Shown: positions 45,785 to 54,336, counted from the first letter of the stretch. The stretch: DNA of 64,000 nt from Comamonas sp. GB3 AK4-5 (GCF_041320665.1 NZ_CP166730.1:248001-312000); one strand, 5' to 3'. Program-made: numbers and translations. The notes: a model not told the origin generated them from the sequence alone.

Positions 45785-47044
45785 ATGTACGGAAAGAGCG
45801 TAAGCGCAGGAGTCGGCTTTTGTGCCTTCTTGCTGTTCGCTTTGGCGTTGACTGTTCCATCGGGATATTCGTATGGGGCAGTGGGGCTGGTGATTTTCTC
45901 GCTGGCTGGCGTGGGGCTGCTCCGACGTGGCGCAAGCTGTGGCGCAGGCATCGCATTAGGGGGCATTTTGCTTGCCATGGGGCTGCTCTGGGGCATGAGC
46001 TTTGATGGCTGGTGGTCCTGGACCGGCTCGGATTATTGGCCGAAATACTGGTTGGCAGCCGCTTGCTTGCCCGTGTTGGGCCTGGTGGGTGTGCCAGCAG
46101 GCAAGCTGCAATGGGGCCTGGCTGCTGGCAGCGTGGGGGCGCTGGGGGTGGCTGCCTACCAATACCTGGTGCAAGAGATGGTCAAGGCCACGGGCTTTAC
46201 CAATGCCATCCAGTATGGCGATCTTGCCATGTACATGGGGCTGGCGACCTGGTGCTTTGCACTGTTCAACGGTCGTGGCTGGAAGCAGTCGTTGCTGCTG
46301 TGGCTGTATGGTGCCTGCGGTGTGCTGGCCTCGTTGTTGTCTGAAACCCGAGGGGGCTGGGTGGTGGCACCCATGCTGCTGGTGGTGATGCTGTGGGCGC
46401 TGTTCCGCAATGGCCGTGCCAAGCTGGCCTTGGCCACGGTGGTGGCCGTGGGTGTGTTGATGGCGGCCGTCCTCATTCCTTATGGAAAGAAATACGAAGA
46501 GCGGATGGAGCAAGGGCTAACGCAGTTGCACCAATATGAGACACAGCCTCAACAATTTGCAGCGACGTCGATTGGGCAGCGTTTGGAGCAATGGAGATTA
46601 GCTTGGCGCATGATTAAGGCCAAGCCTGTAGTGGGTTGGGGTACGCAAGGTGTGATCATCGGTAAGCAAGCCCTGGTTGATCAGGGCCTGGCGCATCCTT
46701 CGGTGATGAAATATGGTCATGCCCATAATGAAATCTTGGACATGTGGGTCAAACGAGGCGCGTTGGGGCTGGTCCTGCTGCTGCTGTTTTATACCATTCC
46801 GCTGACGGTTTTTTGGCCTACACGCCAGCGTTTGGCTGCGGTACTGGTCGAGGACCAAGCGGGCATAATGGCGCTGCGGATAGCCGCCTCATTGTTGCCA
46901 TTGGCTTACTTTGGTTTTGGCTGGACCCAGGTTTTCTTTGCCCATAACAGCGGCAATCTGTTCTACATCTTTGCCCTGGTCAGCTTCTACGGTGGTATCA
47001 AGGCGGTGGAAGCGAGACGCATCCAAGCTGCGCAGAGCGCGTAA
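45785..47044 (+). CDS. O-antigen ligase (WaaL/Wzy_C) family protein
   Basis: A 419-residue protein with about 11 hydrophobic segments. The large periplasmic loop (ETRGGW near residue 205; KPVVGWGTQGV then KYGHAHNEILDMW, about 292-325) carries the Arg and His residues conserved in WaaL and Wzy ligases. ATG 45785 follows AAGGG; an ATG at 45746 is in frame. These proteins join O-chains to lipid A-core or polymerise O-units. With the three neighbouring transferases it suggests an outer-core or O-chain locus, although Wzx/Wzz-type genes are not in view. Confidence 0.85.
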   Translation: MYGKSVSAGVGFCAFLLFALALTVPSGYSYGAVGLVIFSLAGVGLLRRGASCGAGIALGGILLAMGLLWGMSFDGWWSWTGSDYWPKYWLAAACLPVLGLVGVPAGKLQWGLAAGSVGALGVAAYQYLVQEMVKATGFTNAIQYGDLAMYMGLATWCFALFNGRGWKQSLLLWLYGACGVLASLLSETRGGWVVAPMLLVVMLWALFRNGRAKLALATVVAVGVLMAAVLIPYGKKYEERMEQGLTQLHQYETQPQQFAATSIGQRLEQWRLAWRMIKAKPVVGWGTQGVIIGKQALVDQGLAHPSVMKYGHAHNEILDMWVKRGALGLVLLLLFYTIPLTVFWPTRQRLAAVLVEDQAGIMALRIAASLLPLAYFGFGWTQVFFAHNSGNLFYIFALVSFYGGIKAVEARRIQAAQSA

Positions 47045-47052
47045 ACACGTTC

Positions 47053-47324
47053 TAAGAGCGTGTTTACGATCTCCTCGCGACGCGCCAGTGTCTTTGTGGG
47101 ATGGGATACAAGGCGCGATACCGCAGCAATAGCCGTGCTATTGCGAGGATTCGCAACACCGTAGACCGCCCGCAAAGCCACTGGCCCGAAGGGTTGGAGC
47201 GAAATCGGGCGATTTCTTCGCGTTGAAGCTTGCTTGCACACGGGTGCAAGCTGCGCTCCATCACTTCGAACTCCTCCCGATTGCGCTTCAACGCGCCTGC
47301 GTAGCGATCGTGAACACGCTCTTA
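47053..47324. mobile_element. 272-bp noncoding element with 19-bp terminal inverted repeats (MITE-like)
   Basis: The left end TAAGAGCGTGTTTACGATC (47053-47071) is repeated inverted at 47306-47324 with one mismatch. Both ends begin with TA, as expected if TA was the target duplicated by an IS630/mariner-type transposase. The interior has no convincing gene and folds strongly: GCAATAGC/GCTATTGC (47126-47144), CGCGTTGAAGC/GCTTCAACGCG (47219-47229 with 47285-47295), and AAATCG/CGATTT. The right-end TAA is the stop codon of the minus-strand histidine kinase gene. The sequence before the left end (AAACACGTTCTA) resembles a further inverted end and can pair with it as a terminator for the ligase gene. 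Confidence 0.65.
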
Positions 47325-48596
47325 CAGCGGCAAGCGCAGCTCAAAACACGCTCCCGCCTCTCCATCGGTGCGCTCTGCGGCATGTACGCTGCCGCCGTGG
47401 CGCTCGGCGATGGAGCGCACCAGGGACAGGCCCAGGCCCACACCGCCGGAGCGTTCGCTGGCGCCGGGCAGGCGGTAGAACTTTTCAAAGATGCGTTCGC
47501 GCTGCCCGGCGGGCACGCCGGGGCCATGGTCTTGCACGCGGATCAGCGCCATATGCCCATCGCGCGCCAGGGTCAGTGTGATGTTGCCGTGGCTGTAGCG
47601 GCGGGCGTTTTCCAGCAGATTGCGCACGGCACGGCGCAGCAGCTTGGCTACGCCTTGCACTTCGAGGGCGTCGATGTCCTGCAGGTCCAGCTCGGCGTCC
47701 ACGCGGGCGCATTCCTCGGCGGCTAGACCGATCAGGTCCACCGATTCGGCGGTGCCCACATCGGCCTCCTTGGTTTCCAGGCGGCTGGCCAGCAGGATTT
47801 CGTCCACCAGCTGATCGAGCTCGCTGATATTGCGCAGTATCTCGGCCTTGGCCGCTGCCGAGGGCTGGCCATTGCCCATCAGCTCCAGGCCCATGCGGAT
47901 GCGTGTCAGCGGGGAACGCAGCTCGTGCGAGGCATTGGCCAGCAGCGTTTTGTGTGAGGTGACCAGGGTTTCGATGCGGCTGGCTGCGGCGTTGAACTGG
48001 CGGGCCAGATCGGCCACCTCATCGTTGCCCTTGGTGGGCACGCGCACCGACAGATCGCCTTCGCCAAAGCGTTGCACGCCGCGTTGCAGATTCTCCAGGC
48101 GTTTGAGCAGGCGGCGGATGATGGGGAACACGCCCACGGCCACGGCCACACCGACCAGGCCCAGCATCCACAAAAAGCCAAAGGGCGGGCGCAGCCAGAA
48201 GGCCGTGTAGCCGCCTGGGGGATGGTGTTCGCCCCGGCCGCCGCGCTCCCCACGTTCGCCCCGCTCACCCCGGCCCCCACCGCGTTCACCGCGGTCCGCG
48301 CGCTCGGTGCGCGGGGCCAGGTGCAGCTGCAGCAGCTCGCCATCGGGGGTCAGCACATCAAAAAGTATGCCTTCTTGCGGCGGCATGGGCGCGCGCGTGG
48401 CGTTGCCGCGTGCGATCACCTTGCCCACGCTGTCGGTCAGCACCAGTTCGCGGGCGGGTGGGTTGGCCTGGGTCTGGGCATTCAGCTCGCTGGCTTCCTT
48501 CCAGGCCCAGCCCACCAGCAGGGTCAGAATGGCCACGCCCAGCACTACGGCCAGCCAGATGCGCAAATACAGACGCCGGGAAAAAGCCTGGAACAT
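47322..48596 (-). CDS. Sensor histidine kinase of a two-component system
   Basis: A 424-residue kinase: TM1 about 13-30, periplasmic sensor 31-137, TM2 about 138-157, HAMP about 160-210, HisKA with the phospho-His in NASHELRSPL (about 231), and an ATPase domain with N-box RNLLENARR, G1 DHGPGVP and G2 GGVGLGL. The sensor loop contains a Gly-Arg-Glu repeat tract (residues about 99-124) ending in His-His, a likely ion or polyanion contact. It pairs with the response regulator gene just upstream. Its stop codon belongs to the inverted-repeat element. Confidence 0.92.
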   Translation of the reverse strand: MFQAFSRRLYLRIWLAVVLGVAILTLLVGWAWKEASELNAQTQANPPARELVLTDSVGKVIARGNATRAPMPPQEGILFDVLTPDGELLQLHLAPRTERADRGERGGGRGERGERGERGGRGEHHPPGGYTAFWLRPPFGFLWMLGLVGVAVAVGVFPIIRRLLKRLENLQRGVQRFGEGDLSVRVPTKGNDEVADLARQFNAAASRIETLVTSHKTLLANASHELRSPLTRIRMGLELMGNGQPSAAAKAEILRNISELDQLVDEILLASRLETKEADVGTAESVDLIGLAAEECARVDAELDLQDIDALEVQGVAKLLRRAVRNLLENARRYSHGNITLTLARDGHMALIRVQDHGPGVPAGQRERIFEKFYRLPGASERSGGVGLGLSLVRSIAERHGGSVHAAERTDGEAGACFELRLPL

Positions 48597-48639
48597 GTGA
48601 GGTGCTCCTATAGGTGGTGCATGGCGCTGCGCTTCGCCG

Positions 48640-48866
48640 CAGGCCCCTCATCCCCACCCTCTCCCCAAAGGGACGAGGAAGCGGGGTCAAGCTCCCATCC
48701 CCGCCTTCCCCCGGCGGGGGAAGGAGTCATACAAGGGGCAGCCACTGGCACGGCCCAGGCCAGGGCTGCCGCGCAAGGGCCGCCCCACCGCGCTGGCAGC
48801 GTCCCCCTGCCCGCGAGCGCAGCTCGCGAAGAGCGGGGGGAAGGCGCCGCCGGCGACTCAGGGGGG
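48640..48866. repeat. Type-2 modules plus a reverse three-hairpin repeat between kinase and regulator genes
   Basis: Two type-2-like stretches (CCCTCATCCCCACCCTCTCC; then CCTTCCCCCGGCGGGGGAAGG, a perfect short palindrome) lie at about 48645-48725. A reverse three-hairpin copy, about 48757-48866, ends nine bases from the response-regulator stop. Hairpin-3 arms are GCTGCC (48765-48770) and GGCAGC (48795-48800). Confidence 0.82.
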
Positions 48867-48875
48867 TGTCCCATA

Positions 48876-49604
48876 TCAGTCCTGTTGTTTGGCGAAGACA
48901 TAACCCACACCGCGCACCGTCAGAATGCGCTTGGGGGCCTTGGGGTCGGCCTCGATGGCGGCGCGGATGCGGCCCATGTGCACGTCGATGGAGCGGTCAA
49001 ACGCCTCCAGCTCGCGGCCGCGCACGGCTTCCATGATCTGGTCGCGGGTGAGCACGCGGCCGGCGCGCTCGGCCAGGGCCACCAGCAGGTCGAACTGGTA
49101 GCTGGTCAGCTCGCTGGGCTGGCCGGCCACGGCGATGGTGCGGGCATCGCGGTCGATTTCCAGCGAGCCAAAGCGCAGCACCGGTGTGGTCTGGGCTGCG
49201 GGCGTGTTTTCGTTGCCACGGCGGCGCAAGATGGCGCGGATGCGCGCCAGCAGCTCGCGTGGCTCAAAGGGCTTGGGCAGGTAGTCGTCTGCCCCCATTT
49301 CCAGGCCGATCACGCGGTCCATGGGGTCGCCCTTGGCGGTCAGCATCAGCACCGGTACCTGGGCGGCGCTGCCGGGCAGGGCACGCAGGCGGCGGCAGAC
49401 CTCCAGGCCGTCCATATCGGGCAGCATCAGGTCCAGGATCACCAGGTCGGGCAGATCGGCCGGGTCGCTGGGCTGCAGCCTTTGCAGGCCGCTGCTGGCA
49501 TCGGCGCAGTGGATGACGGCCAGGCTGTTCTGGCCCAGATACTCGCTGACCATCTGGGCCAGGCGGGCATCGTCTTCAATCATCAGCAGTTGGTAAGTGC
49601 TCAT
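48876..49604 (-). CDS. OmpR/PhoB family response regulator
   Basis: A 242-residue regulator. The receiver domain has the acidic pair EDD near residue 10, the phospho-Asp in LVILDLMLPDMDG (about 58) and Lys in PKPFEPREL (about 110). A linker leads to an OmpR winged helix (about 145-240) with LTSYQFDLLVAL and VRGVGYVF. ATG 49604 opens the canonical start STYQLLMIEDD; longer frames are shadows. It is transcribed towards the kinase gene, about 280 repeat-filled bases away. Confidence 0.94.
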   Translation of the reverse strand: MSTYQLLMIEDDARLAQMVSEYLGQNSLAVIHCADASSGLQRLQPSDPADLPDLVILDLMLPDMDGLEVCRRLRALPGSAAQVPVLMLTAKGDPMDRVIGLEMGADDYLPKPFEPRELLARIRAILRRRGNENTPAAQTTPVLRFGSLEIDRDARTIAVAGQPSELTSYQFDLLVALAERAGRVLTRDQIMEAVRGRELEAFDRSIDVHMGRIRAAIEADPKAPKRILTVRGVGYVFAKQQD

Positions 49605-49789
49605 GGAGTGGGAGTGTATGCAGGCGCACAAAAATCTAGCTGTCCAGCATGGCAGGCTTGCGTCACCGGCGCTTGTCCTGACGGTAAAGCACAGGTAAAT
49701 CACCGGCCGCGCTGCGCGGGCGATCGCGCCTGAGGCTCACCCAAGCCGGGGCCGTGCGCAAGGGCTCTGTCGCGCGGCCCGGGGGCGCT

Positions 49790-51154
49790 TCACCTTTTGG
49801 GGCTGAGGCGCGATGCCAGCGCCACCAGCAGCAGCACCGGCAGCCCCAGGGCGGCGGTGCTGATGAAGAACGGGGCATAGCCATGGACGTCCACAAAGGC
49901 GCCCGAAAAGCCCGCCAGCCATTTGGGGGCCAGCATCATCATGGAGCTGAACAGCGCGTATTGCGTGGCCGAGTACTGCACATTGGTCAGGCTGGACAGG
50001 TAGGCGATGAAGGCCGCCGAGGCAATGCCACTGGCCAGATTGTCGGCGCTGACCACCAGGGTCAGGCCCAGCACATCATGGCCCCGGGTGCTGAGCCAGG
50101 CAAACAGCAGATTGCTGGAGGCCGACAGCACGGCGCCCAGCATCAGCACCCGCATCACGCCGATGCGCATGGAAATCACGCCGCCGATAAAGGCGCCAAG
50201 CAGCGTCATGATGACGCCGAACACCTTGCTCACCGTGGCCACCTCGGCCTCGGTGTAGCCCATGTCCACATAAAAAGGGTTGGCCATGATGCCCATCACC
50301 ACATCGCTGATGCGGTAGATGCCAATCAGCGCCAGGATCAAAAAGGCCTGCGCGCCATAGCGGCGCACAAAGTCGGCAAACGGGGCCACCAGGGCCTCCT
50401 CCAGCCATTCGATCAGATTGCGCGCCGGTGCCTGGGGCAGGGCCTTGGGTTCGGGGGACAGCAGCACGGTGAGCACGCCCACCAGCATGGAAGCCGCCAT
50501 GGCGCAGTAGGCAAGGCGCCAGGCCGAAAGCTGGTAGGCCGCATCGCCGTTGTGCAGTGCCAGGGCCACCAGCCACAGCACGCCGGCGCCGGCCCAGATC
50601 ATGGCCAGTCGATAGCCCGTCTGGTAGGTGGCGGCCAACGCGGCCTGGCGGTCCGCATCGGCGGATTCGATGCGGTAGGCATCCAGCGCAATGTCCTGCG
50701 TGGCCGAGCCAAAGGCCACGGCCAGCGCGCACCAGGCCATGCGTGCCAGGTCTTGCTGGGGGTCGGTAAAAGCCATGCCCAGCAAACCGCCCATCACCAG
50801 GCATTGCGCCAGCAGCAACCAGCTGCGTCGCCGTCCCAGCAGGCGCTTGAGCACTGGCAGCGGCAGCCTGTCCACCAGGGGCGCCCACACCCATTTGAAG
50901 GCATAGGCCAGGCCCACCCAGCTCATATAGCCGATGGTTGCGCGCTCCACCCCGGCCTTGCGCAGCCAGAAAGACAGCGTGCCCAGCACCAGCAGCAAGG
51001 GCAGGCCGGCCGAAAAGCCCAGGGCCAGCATGCGCAGGCTGGCCGGCTCGGCATAGACGCGTAGCGTCTGTGCCCAGCTGCGGCGCGGTGGATGGGTGGG
51101 GGCGTGGGGAGCGGAAGGCGTGGCCGGTGCGGCAGAGGAGGAAGGTTCGGACAT
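49790..51154 (-). CDS. ampG: AmpG-like muropeptide MFS permease
   Basis: A 454-residue MFS protein with 12 to 14 helices. LRMLALGFSAGLPLLLVLGTLSFWL (about residues 40-65) and GSATQDIALDAYRIE (about 148) are AmpG hallmarks; the latter has the family's acidic residues. AmpG brings anhydromuropeptides back into the cytoplasm for recycling and beta-lactamase induction. The N-terminal 30 residues are Pro/Ala/Ser-rich and poorly conserved. It is divergent from an araC-type gene 88 bases away. Confidence 0.88.
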   Translation of the reverse strand: MSEPSSSAAPATPSAPHAPTHPPRRSWAQTLRVYAEPASLRMLALGFSAGLPLLLVLGTLSFWLRKAGVERATIGYMSWVGLAYAFKWVWAPLVDRLPLPVLKRLLGRRRSWLLLAQCLVMGGLLGMAFTDPQQDLARMAWCALAVAFGSATQDIALDAYRIESADADRQAALAATYQTGYRLAMIWAGAGVLWLVALALHNGDAAYQLSAWRLAYCAMAASMLVGVLTVLLSPEPKALPQAPARNLIEWLEEALVAPFADFVRRYGAQAFLILALIGIYRISDVVMGIMANPFYVDMGYTEAEVATVSKVFGVIMTLLGAFIGGVISMRIGVMRVLMLGAVLSASSNLLFAWLSTRGHDVLGLTLVVSADNLASGIASAAFIAYLSSLTNVQYSATQYALFSSMMMLAPKWLAGFSGAFVDVHGYAPFFISTAALGLPVLLLVALASRLSPKR

Positions 51155-51242
51155 GGGTGGGCGGCAAAAGGCTGAGGGCCATTATCCCGCGATGCCTGTT
51201 GGCCGCAGTGCGCGCTACCATGGAAGACCCGATTGCACCACC

Positions 51243-51953
51243 ATGGCCACCACCCGCACACCCGCTATCGCTGCCGCACTGGATGCGCCCAGCAGCTCGG
51301 TGCGCCGCTACAGCGGCGAGCACCAGTCCCATGCCCACGACCACGCGCAAATCCTCTATGCGCTGCAGGGCCGCATGGAGCTGGAGCTGAACGGCCATGC
51401 CAGTTATGTGGATGCGGCCTGCGGCATGCTGATTCCCGCTGGGGCTGCCCATGGCTATCTGGCCCAGCCCGGTACCCGGGTGCAGGTGATCGATGTGCCC
51501 GCCGGCCCGGGATTGGACCGGGGTCGGCGCTTTGCCGTGCCCACCGCGCTACGCGCACCGGCATTGGCTTTGCACCCCATCAGCGCGGCGGCCCAGCTGG
51601 CCCTGGTGCTGGAGGCCCCCGGCTTGCTGCAGCGCCGTGCATTGGACCTGGCCTGGCTCACCCAGCAGGTGCAGGCCGCCTTGCATGCCGACTGGCCCAC
51701 GGCCCGGCTGGCTGCGCTGTGCCACTTGAGCGTGCAGCAGTTTCATGCCCGCTTTGTGGAGCTGACAGGCCGGCCACCCCAGGCCTGGCTGCGTGGCCTG
51801 CGGCTGGACGCGGCCCAGCAGCAGCTGGCCCAGGGGCAGTTGCTGGAGACCACGGCGCTGCGCTGTGGCTACCGCAGTGCCAGTGCCCTGGCTTATGCGC
51901 TGCGGCGGGAGCGGGGGGTAGGCGCTCGCAGTTTGCGAGCGGTCACCCCCTGA
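51243..51953 (+). CDS. AraC family transcriptional regulator with N-terminal cupin
   Basis: A 236-residue regulator. An N-terminal cupin has the HSHAHDHAQILYALQGRMEL metal-binding cluster (about residues 28-47; only HSHAHDH need be read) and a C-terminal AraC DNA-binding part holds two helix-turn-helix motifs (LAALCHLSVQQFHARF, and TTALRCGYRSASALAYAL). The frame is open further upstream but ATG 51243 gives a sensible N-terminus. The ligand is unknown. The TGA stop lies in an intergenic repeat, so the last residues (VTP) derive from it. Confidence 0.85.
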   Translation: MATTRTPAIAAALDAPSSSVRRYSGEHQSHAHDHAQILYALQGRMELELNGHASYVDAACGMLIPAGAAHGYLAQPGTRVQVIDVPAGPGLDRGRRFAVPTALRAPALALHPISAAAQLALVLEAPGLLQRRALDLAWLTQQVQAALHADWPTARLAALCHLSVQQFHARFVELTGRPPQAWLRGLRLDAAQQQLAQGQLLETTALRCGYRSASALAYALRRERGVGARSLRAVTP

Positions 51954-52195
51954 GGCGCGCAGCGCCTTCCCTGGGAAGGGTAGCTTTGCAGCGATGCTCT
52001 TCTCGCTTGCATTTGAGGTTGATTCCTCTTTAAACAGGCTGCTTTATAGCGTGCAAGTGCTGGGCATCGCTCAGAGCATCTGCGCAGGCGCGGCCCAAGT
52101 CAGGGCAGCGTGCAAGGGCCGCCCCGCCGCGCTGCTGCCGTTCCCCTCCGGCGAAGCCAGAGAGGGGGAGGACGCCGCAGGCGGCACAGGGGGTG
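51945..52195. repeat. Split three-hairpin repeats around a folded insert, after the araC-type gene
   Basis: A partial copy (51945-51985) starts at the araC 3' end and supplies its stop. A reverse copy (52095-52195) follows with hairpin-3 arms GGCAGC (52104-52109) and GCTGCC (52134-52139). Between them is a folded insert (51990-52071): AGCGATGC pairs with GCATCGCT, and CTTGCA with TGCAAG inside. This accounts for most of the 305-base gene-free gap. A possible -35/-10 (TTGCAT, TTTAAA) lies in the insert. Confidence 0.72.
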
Positions 52196-52258
52196 CTTCA
52201 TCTCACCACCAGAGTCGCTCGATAGTTGCAAAAATGGTGCGGCGGCATCATGCGAGGC

Positions 52259-53203
52259 ATGAAATCGTCTGTTTTTTCCGCTTCCACCCTGGGCGTGGCC
52301 CTGGTGTCGTTGGCGGGTGTGTTGTGGGGCTCCAGTGGAACGGCCCAGCATCTGGGGGCGGCCGGCTTGTCGCCGTTTTGGGTGGGGGCCGCCCAGTTGG
52401 GCGTGGCCAGTGTGTTTTTGCTGGGGTGGCTGTGGTGGTCTGTGCGCGGCCGCTCGCAGCTTCCAGTGCTGCGACCGCGCGCGGCCGGCCTGCGCTGGTC
52501 GTGGTTTGTCTGGGCCTCGGTGGGCATTGGTGGTTACAGCGTGTTCTTCTATGAAGGCCTGCGCCTGGCGGGCGTGGGTGTGGGCACGGCCGTGGCCATT
52601 GGCAGCAGCCCCATCTGGGCCGGTCTGCTGCAGGCCCTGGTGCTGCGCGCGCCGCTGTCCGCCCTGTGGTGGCTGGGTACGCTGGTCAGCGTGGCCGGGG
52701 GGGCGGCCATGGTGGCGGGCAAGGGCGGAGGCAGCAGCATCTCGTGGCATGGGTTGCTGCTGTGTTTGTTGGCGGGGCTGTCCTATGCGGGCTATGCGCT
52801 GATCAACAAGCGCCTGGTCAGCCATATGGCGCCCAAGGTGGTCAATTGCTATGTGTTCACCGGGGCGGCACTGTTGGCAGCGCCCGTGGCCTGGCTGCAG
52901 GCGGGTGCGCCGCAGTGGTCGCTGTCGGCGCTGCTGGTGGTGGTTTATCTGGGCCTGGTGGTGTCCGGTGTTGCCCATTTGTTGTTCTCCATAGGCCTGC
53001 GCCATATCTCCGGCCCTACGGGGGTGACGCTGTCCCTGGTCGAGCCCATGGCCGCTTTTTTGCTGGCGGTGTGGATCGTGGGCGAGCGCCAGCCGCTGGC
53101 GGCCTGGCTGGGCCTGCTGGCCGTGCTGGCTGGCCTGATGGTGGTGGTGGCGGCCGAGGTGCGCAGTGCCCGGCAGCGGCCGGTGGCACAAGCCATGGCC
53201 TAG
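52259..53203 (+). CDS. DMT/EamA family transporter
   Basis: A 314-residue protein with ten helices and two EamA repeats (the first starts at VLWGSSGTAQHLG, the second at GLLLCLLAGLSYAGYALINKRL). Family members export amino acids, nucleobases or sugars. ATG 52259 is taken; ATG 52226 and 52250 are in frame but lack better signals. It is unrelated in sequence order to the DMT gene at 33045 beyond the fold. It precedes an M48 peptidase gene by 65 bases. Confidence 0.87.
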   Translation: MKSSVFSASTLGVALVSLAGVLWGSSGTAQHLGAAGLSPFWVGAAQLGVASVFLLGWLWWSVRGRSQLPVLRPRAAGLRWSWFVWASVGIGGYSVFFYEGLRLAGVGVGTAVAIGSSPIWAGLLQALVLRAPLSALWWLGTLVSVAGGAAMVAGKGGGSSISWHGLLLCLLAGLSYAGYALINKRLVSHMAPKVVNCYVFTGAALLAAPVAWLQAGAPQWSLSALLVVVYLGLVVSGVAHLLFSIGLRHISGPTGVTLSLVEPMAAFLLAVWIVGERQPLAAWLGLLAVLAGLMVVVAAEVRSARQRPVAQAMA

Positions 53204-53268
53204 CCAGCCCCTTGGGGTTTGGCGGCACAATCCGGGGCTCTTGTTGATTTCCGGAGCCCTGCTGTCTT

Positions 53269-54144
53269 ATGCCGATCCCTCGCATTGCCCGTGATGTGGA
53301 ATGGACGCCGCCACTGGCTGCGGCTTGTGACTGTCATGCGCCCCGCCGTGGCTTTCTGCAGGCCTTGGTGGCCGGGGCAGCATGGGCGGGCAGCGGCGGT
53401 GCCTGGGCACAGGTGAACGTGGGCAGTTCCTCGGGTCTGCGCAAGCTCATTCCGGCGGAAGACCTGGAACAGGCCGCCGGCCAGCAATACCAGGAGTTGC
53501 TGCAAAAAGCCAAGTCCCAGGGCGCGCTGGCTGCGACCAGCAACCCGCAGCTGCAGCGCCTGCGGGCCATTGCCCAGCGCCTGATTCCCTATGCCGCACA
53601 GTGGAACCCGCGTGCCGCGCAGTGGCGCTGGGAGGTGAACCTGATTGGCAGCAAGGAAATCAACGCCTTTTGCATGCCCGGCGGCAAGATCGCCTTCTAC
53701 ACCGCCATTCTGGAAAAACTCCAGCTCAACGATGACGAGGTGGCCATGATCATGGGCCACGAAATGGCCCATGCGCTGCGTGAGCATTCGCGCGAGCAGA
53801 TGGCCAAGAACTCGGCCACCAATATCGGCCTGTCGCTGGGTGCGCAGCTGCTGGGTCTGGGTGATCTGGGCAATCTGGCCGCCAAGATGGGCAGCCAGCT
53901 GCTGAGCCTGCGCTTCAGCCGCAGCGACGAGAGCGAGGCCGATCTGGTCGGCCTGGAGCTGGCCGCGCGCGCCGGCTACAACCCCCAGGCCGGAGTGACG
54001 CTGTGGCGCAAGATGGGGGAGGCCACGGGGGAGGGTGGTGTGGGTTTTCTCTCCACCCATCCCACGGGGCCGGATCGCATACGCGAACTGGAGCGCAATA
54101 TTCCGCGTGTGCAAGGCTTGTATGAGGCATCGCGGAAGCGATGA
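53269..54144 (+). CDS. M48 family metallopeptidase (LoiP/YggG-like)
   Basis: A 291-residue exported protease. A twin-arginine-like RR near residue 26 and a hydrophobic stretch precede AWAQV. The zinc motif is HEMAH (about residue 164), with the third ligand Glu in SDESEADLVGLELAARAGYN (about 223), as in Oma1/LoiP peptidases. They degrade misfolded envelope proteins. The start is the first ATG of the frame; the N-terminal 30 residues before the signal-like stretch are unusual. The repeat begins one base after its stop. Confidence 0.85.
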   Translation: MPIPRIARDVEWTPPLAAACDCHAPRRGFLQALVAGAAWAGSGGAWAQVNVGSSSGLRKLIPAEDLEQAAGQQYQELLQKAKSQGALAATSNPQLQRLRAIAQRLIPYAAQWNPRAAQWRWEVNLIGSKEINAFCMPGGKIAFYTAILEKLQLNDDEVAMIMGHEMAHALREHSREQMAKNSATNIGLSLGAQLLGLGDLGNLAAKMGSQLLSLRFSRSDESEADLVGLELAARAGYNPQAGVTLWRKMGEATGEGGVGFLSTHPTGPDRIRELERNIPRVQGLYEASRKR

Positions 54145-54333
54145 CACCCCCCTGAGTCGCCTTTGGCGCCTTCCCCCCGCTCTTCGCTAGCTTCGCTCGC
54201 GGGCAGGGGGACGCTGCCAGCGCGGCGGGGCGGCCCTTGCGCGGCAGCCCTGACATGGGCAGCACCAGTTTTACGCGCCGTGTCCTGGGCTTACTCCCTT
54301 GCCCCTTCGGGGAGAGGGTGGGGTGAGGGGCTG
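54145..54333. repeat. Three-hairpin repeat joined to a type-2 module after the M48 gene
   Basis: CACCCCCCTGAG begins directly after the M48 stop. Hairpin-3 arms are GCTGCC (54213-54218) and GGCAGC (54243-54248). A CACCAGTTTTAC linker then leads to a type-2 module (CTTGCCCCTTCGGGGAGAGGG, GGGTGAGGGG) ending at 54333, next to a family-3 repeat. Confidence 0.83.
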
Positions 54334-54336
54334 TCG

